Shown here piece by piece: positions 4,843-7,063 of a DNA stretch of 7,063 bases. The stretch comes from Pseudofrankia asymbiotica (GTDB lineage Bacteria > Actinomycetota > Actinomycetes > Frankiales > Frankiaceae): the NCBI RefSeq assembly GCF_001983105.1, contig NZ_MOMC01000052.1, forward strand, positions 70,887-77,949, read 5' to 3'. The notes beneath the pieces are model-generated. The model made no database searches. It saw only the letters and a program-made list of their open reading frames with translations, and was not told the origin of the DNA. The translations under genes and the position numbers were made by a program. Every line of letters begins with the position of its first letter. Position 1 is the first letter of the stretch.

Positions 4843-5766
4843 TCAGGACCTGCCGAGGGCCTCGCAGACGGCGAGTGAGTCGCGGGCGCCGAGCTCGACG
4901 GCGCGGGCGCAGTGCAGCAACCAGGCGCGCACGCCGTCGGCCCCGCCGCCCGCGTAGCCCGCGGCGGCGGTCCGGTAGGCGGTGTCCGGCGCGACGGAGC
5001 CGGTATCGCCCTCGCCGAGCGCGGCCTCCAGATGGCCCACGTCGCTCGCTGTGACCGCCTTGGGGTCCAGGCCGCGTCCGACGAGGACCAGCCGGGCGGC
5101 CGCGCGCGCGACCATCCCGTCCAGGCTGCCGAAGGGGCGCAGTGTGAGCAGCTCGCCGTGCACGATGGCGCTGACCACGATCGCCGGTGCCGTCGTCCGC
5201 CCCACGAGCAGGCCGACCAGCCCGTCGAGCCGGGCGGACACCTCGGCCGGACCCGGCGCCGGGCCGAGCCCGGGCAGACCGGCACCGGCCGCGCCGGCGC
5301 GCGGCCGGCCAAGCTCGCTGTCCGCGATGATGCCCCGGCCGAGCAGGGTGTGCATCCGGGCGAGCGCCTGGCGGGGCGCCCGCTCCCAGGCCGCGCTGAG
5401 GCCGCCCAGCTCGGCGTACAGCCGGACCGCCCCCAGGGTCACCGCGAGGTCATCGCTCGCGGGCGCGAGTGGTCGGCCGACCGCGGCAGGGGCATCGTCC
5501 CCGTCCCCGTCCTCGCCGGCGGTGAGGTGTTCCCGCAGCGTCTCCATCGCGACGCCGTGGCCTTCGAGCGCCGCGCTCGCCCGGGCGGAGCGCAGCGAGG
5601 CCTCGGCCGTGACCTCGGCGCTGCGCCGCCGCAGCACCCGGTGGCGCAGCAGGGCGTCGACAGCCGATCGGGCGGCCGCCACCGCCTCATCTACACCGGG
5701 AAGTGCCGCGACCCTGGCGAACGGGTCAGCCTCGATACCGGCGTGTGGGCTGGGCGCTGTCGACAC
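4843..5766 (-). CDS. Fic-fold protein with degenerate active site
   Basis: A 307-residue soluble, helical protein from GTG 5766. Several parts match Fic (AMP-transferase) architecture: SAALEG at 64-69 fits the inhibitory-helix motif (S/T)xxxE(G/N); LGRPR near 152-156 followed by a PAPGPAEV stretch resembles the region before the Fic core; and SAIVHGELLTLRPFGSLDGMVAR (split about residues 199-221) aligns with the Fic core that normally ends IHPFxDGNGR. The catalytic His is Arg210 and the GNGR nucleotide-binding loop is replaced by DGMVAR, so AMP transfer is unlikely. Database relatives in actinobacteria are, from memory, sometimes named 'oxidoreductase' without support. The GTG start is preferred because a TAGCGT -10 hexamer lies seven bases upstream, as in leaderless genes, and the protein then starts at a natural-looking VSTAPSP. 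ATG 5832 would add 22 residues with no ribosome site. It is co-directional with the tad genes, 397 bases away; a regulatory or binding role is only a guess. Confidence 0.7.
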   Translation of the reverse strand: MSTAPSPHAGIEADPFARVAALPGVDEAVAAARSAVDALLRHRVLRRRSAEVTAEASLRSARASAALEGHGVAMETLREHLTAGEDGDGDDAPAAVGRPLAPASDDLAVTLGAVRLYAELGGLSAAWERAPRQALARMHTLLGRGIIADSELGRPRAGAAGAGLPGLGPAPGPAEVSARLDGLVGLLVGRTTAPAIVVSAIVHGELLTLRPFGSLDGMVARAAARLVLVGRGLDPKAVTASDVGHLEAALGEGDTGSVAPDTAYRTAAAGYAGGGADGVRAWLLHCARAVELGARDSLAVCEALGRS

Positions 5767-5773
5767 GCGGCCG

Positions 5774-5779
5774 ACGCTA
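5774..5779 (-). promoter_or_regulatory. Candidate -10 hexamer for a leaderless transcript
   Basis: On the minus strand TAGCGT fits the actinobacterial TANNNT -10 pattern. Seven bases separate it from GTG 5766, so transcription would begin at or next to the start codon. No good TTGACA-like -35 is present at 16-18 bases. The absence of a Shine-Dalgarno before either candidate start agrees with leaderless translation. Confidence 0.35.
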
Positions 5780-6077
5780 CCCGTCCGGCCGGGTGACTCG
5801 CGTTCCGCGCCCGCCGCGCCCCGACCGGCCATCCTGCGCTTCGTGTTCGTGACTCCCGCGGGGTACCGCCAATCGGTGGGGAGGTGGTAATCCGGGCCAC
5901 ACGCCCACCCGCTCGTCGCTACAGCCCCCGTCGGCGTGCCCCGGGCGTCAGACTGAAGGGCAGGGGACCGGGGAAGCGGGACCGGGCGAGGGGCGGGCCG
6001 CCCGCGAGCGCGGCCCCATGGGCGTGAGCGGGCCGGCGGTGACCGGCCGGCGTGTGCCTTTCCCGGAGCAGGGGGAT

Positions 6078-6086
6078 GGGGAGGGG
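6078..6086 (+). promoter_or_regulatory. Ribosome binding site deciding the holin-X-like start
   Basis: GGGGAGGGG ends six bases before GTG 6093. It is the only strong Shine-Dalgarno near this gene; the upstream in-frame ATG at 6018 has none. It therefore sets the start at GTG 6093. Confidence 0.6.
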
Positions 6087-6092
6087 ACTTCG

Positions 6093-6620
6093 GTGACGTT
6101 CGGGAACGGGGATCGCCGCGCGGGGAAGGAAGCCTCGCTGGGCGAGCTGGTCGCGATCGCGACCAGGGACATGTCCTTGCTCGTCCGCCAGGAGATCGAT
6201 CTCGCGAAGGCGGAACTCGGCCGTCAGGCGGCGTCGGCCGCCGTCGGCGCCGGGTTGATCGGCGCCGCCGCCGGGCTGGGGCTCGGCGCGTTGATCGCGC
6301 TGACGATCTTCCTTGGTGAGCTGTTCACCTGGGCTGGGCTCGAGCGGTTCTGGTCCTTCCTGATCACGGCGGTGCTGCTGCTGGCGCTCGCCGGGCTGCT
6401 CGTGCTGGTCGGCGCGCTGCGGCTGCGCAGGCTGCGGCCGCCGCGACGGACGATCTCCTCCGTCCGCGAGGACGTGGCTCTGCTGCGGCACCCTGTCGGG
6501 TCCAGCACGGCGGGCCGTGCCGGGGGTGCGAGCGCGCCGGTGGGTGCGGCCCCGGCGATCCCGCCGTCGCGGGAGAGCGGTCAGCCGGGCCGTGCAGCCG
6601 GGCAGGAGCCGCGGGGCTGA
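6093..6620 (+). CDS. Actinobacterial holin-X/DUF1469-type membrane protein (Rv3669-like)
   Basis: A 175-residue small membrane protein. An amphipathic N-terminal helix (about 15-47: SLGELVAIATRDMSLLVRQE then IDLAKAEL) leads into two hydrophobic segments (about 49-74 and 88-109) with a short polar turn. A basic stretch RLRRLRPPRR (110-119) and ISSVREDVALLRHP (121-134) follow, then a disordered Ala/Gly/Pro tail. This is the layout of the 'phage holin family' PF07332 proteins of actinobacteria. Despite the name they are chromosomal membrane proteins, and nothing here suggests a prophage. The start is set by GGGGAGGGG six bases before GTG 6093. An epoxide-hydrolase-like gene follows 203 bases downstream on the same strand, matching the Rv3669-Rv3670 order in mycobacteria. 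The function is not known; a role at the cell envelope is an inference from topology. Confidence 0.82.
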   Translation: MTFGNGDRRAGKEASLGELVAIATRDMSLLVRQEIDLAKAELGRQAASAAVGAGLIGAAAGLGLGALIALTIFLGELFTWAGLERFWSFLITAVLLLALAGLLVLVGALRLRRLRPPRRTISSVREDVALLRHPVGSSTAGRAGGASAPVGAAPAIPPSRESGQPGRAAGQEPRG

Positions 6621-6823
6621 CCGCCTTCTCGGCGCCGTCCCAGGACCGCGCTCGACTCCGCGCCTGGCGTCGGGCTCGGCGTCGCGCATCGTGCGCACCG
6701 ACCCGCCCCGGCTTGCTCCCGGTTAGCCTGTGAGCGAGGTCTTCGCGTTGGGCCCGCGAGCGCGGTTGTCACCCGTGGGCCGCTGGGCGTGCGGGTGGGC
6801 GCCGAACCTTCGGGAGCCGATCG
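6621..6823 (+). other. Intergenic region before the hydrolase gene
   Basis: A stretch of 203 bases with no supported gene. TTAGCCT at 6723-6729 contains a TANNNT-type hexamer (TAGCCT at 6724-6729) that could be the -10 of a promoter for the downstream gene, leaving a leader of roughly 90 bases. No matching -35 is evident. No clear terminator for the upstream gene was found. Confidence 0.3.
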
Positions 6824-7063
6824 GTGGGAGAGGTGTTCGCGTCGGAGCCCGCCAGCGTGCTGATCGACGGGCCGTGGCGGCATCGCGACGTCTCCGCGAA
6901 CGGCACCCGGCTGCACGTCGCCGAGCTGGGCCAGGGCCCGCTGGTGCTGCTGTTGCACGGCTTCCCACAGTTCTGGTGGGCGTGGCGCCACCAGCTGGTG
7001 ACGCTGGCCGCCGCCGGCTACCGGGTGGTGGCGCCCGACCTGCGCGGCTATGGGGCGAGCGAC
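6824..7063 (+). CDS. Epoxide-hydrolase-like alpha/beta hydrolase, N-terminal part
   Basis: The first 80 codons of a gene cut by the window end. The sequence shows the start of an alpha/beta hydrolase fold: a beta strand with [11 protein letters not shown] (26-36), the strand LVLLLHGFP (40-48) ending in the HGxP oxyanion-hole motif, FWWAWRHQL (50-58) as in epoxide hydrolases, and [16 protein letters not shown] (65-80). The HGFP-W-W-R and DLRGYGxSD pattern fits the soluble epoxide hydrolase and haloalkane dehalogenase branch, which opens epoxides through an Asp nucleophile. That nucleophile and the His/Asp partners lie beyond the window. The start is GTG 6824, with GGGAG seven bases upstream; GTG 6833 is a weaker option. 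Position after an Rv3669-like gene suggests an EphE (Rv3670) counterpart. Confidence 0.85.
   Translation, partial: MGEVFASEPASVLIDGPWRHRDVSANGTRLHVAELGQGPLVLLLHGFPQFWWAWRHQLVTLAAAGYRVVAPDLRGYGASD

Larger units (their letters stand above)
5767..6092. other. Divergent intergenic region
   Basis: About 326 bases between the start of the Fic-like gene (minus) and the holin-X-like gene (plus). It must contain promoters for both. I can support a -10 hexamer for the minus-strand gene and a strong ribosome site for the plus-strand gene. GC-rich short dyads occur around 5993-6051 (for example GCGGG/CCCGC and repeated GCCGGC), too simple to interpret. No RNA gene or additional reading frame of good quality is seen. 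Confidence 0.5.

Noticed and set aside
6093..6620. Prophage holin/lysis gene
   Set aside because: The 'holin' name comes from the family label; there are no phage genes around and the neighbour order is chromosomal.
5919..6698. Minus-strand 259-codon frame rich in Gln/Arg
   Set aside because: Antisense to the holin-X-like gene, whose two membrane helices and strong ribosome site support the plus strand.
6719..6737. Iron-box (IdeR/DmdR) site around GGTTAGCCT
   Set aside because: Only one half matches the consensus; the other arm is absent, so a simple -10 element is the most that can be said.
1..7063. CRISPR array, tRNA, rRNA, insertion sequence or attachment site
   Set aside because: No spaced direct repeats, no cloverleaf or rRNA-like stretch, no transposase frame and no terminal inverted repeats with target duplications were seen on either strand.

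Overview
The window is GC-rich throughout (well over 70% by eye) with GC-ending codons, GTG as well as ATG starts, and few T-rich tracts. This points to a high-GC actinobacterium. The gene order recalls the mycobacterial Rv3654c-Rv3660c pilus region and the Rv3669-Rv3670 pair, and the composition would suit a Frankia-like or Streptomyces-like genome, but the genus cannot be fixed from sequence alone.

Minus strand, positions 86-4445, is an actinobacterial Flp/Tad (tight adherence) pilus locus, read right to left in two blocks. Block 1 is the assembly machine: tadA (secretion ATPase, 4445-3090), joined by an ATGA overlap to one 541-residue reading frame holding both TadB-like and TadC-like T2SF membrane domains (3093-1468). 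After a 196-base gap, block 2 supplies substrates: a small Flp-pilin-like DUF4244 protein (1271-987), a TadE-like minor pilin (969-493) and a TadE/TadG-like 'helicase/secretion neighbourhood' protein (496-86). The last two overlap by ATGA. CpaE/Ssd, the prepilin peptidase and the DECH-box helicase often found with such loci are not inside the window.

Upstream of tadA lies a 397-base non-coding stretch with a perfect 27-base palindrome and paired hairpins that may end transcription of the next gene. That gene (5766-4843, minus) is a Fic-fold protein with a recognisable inhibitory-helix motif and a degraded catalytic loop. It probably starts from a leaderless GTG. A divergent intergenic region separates it from two plus-strand genes: a small two-helix membrane protein of the actinobacterial holin-X/DUF1469 type (6093-6620), and the first 80 residues of an epoxide-hydrolase-like alpha/beta hydrolase (from 6824) cut by the window end.

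The most notable points are the TadB-TadC fusion; a hairpin-bearing, codon-atypical insert in the TadA linker; the same TGTGGAT/ATCCACA half-sites as dyads before both tad blocks, suggesting one shared regulator; a pilin-like protein with an unusually long hydrophobic leader carrying a lipobox-like motif; and the pseudo-Fic protein next to the pilus locus.
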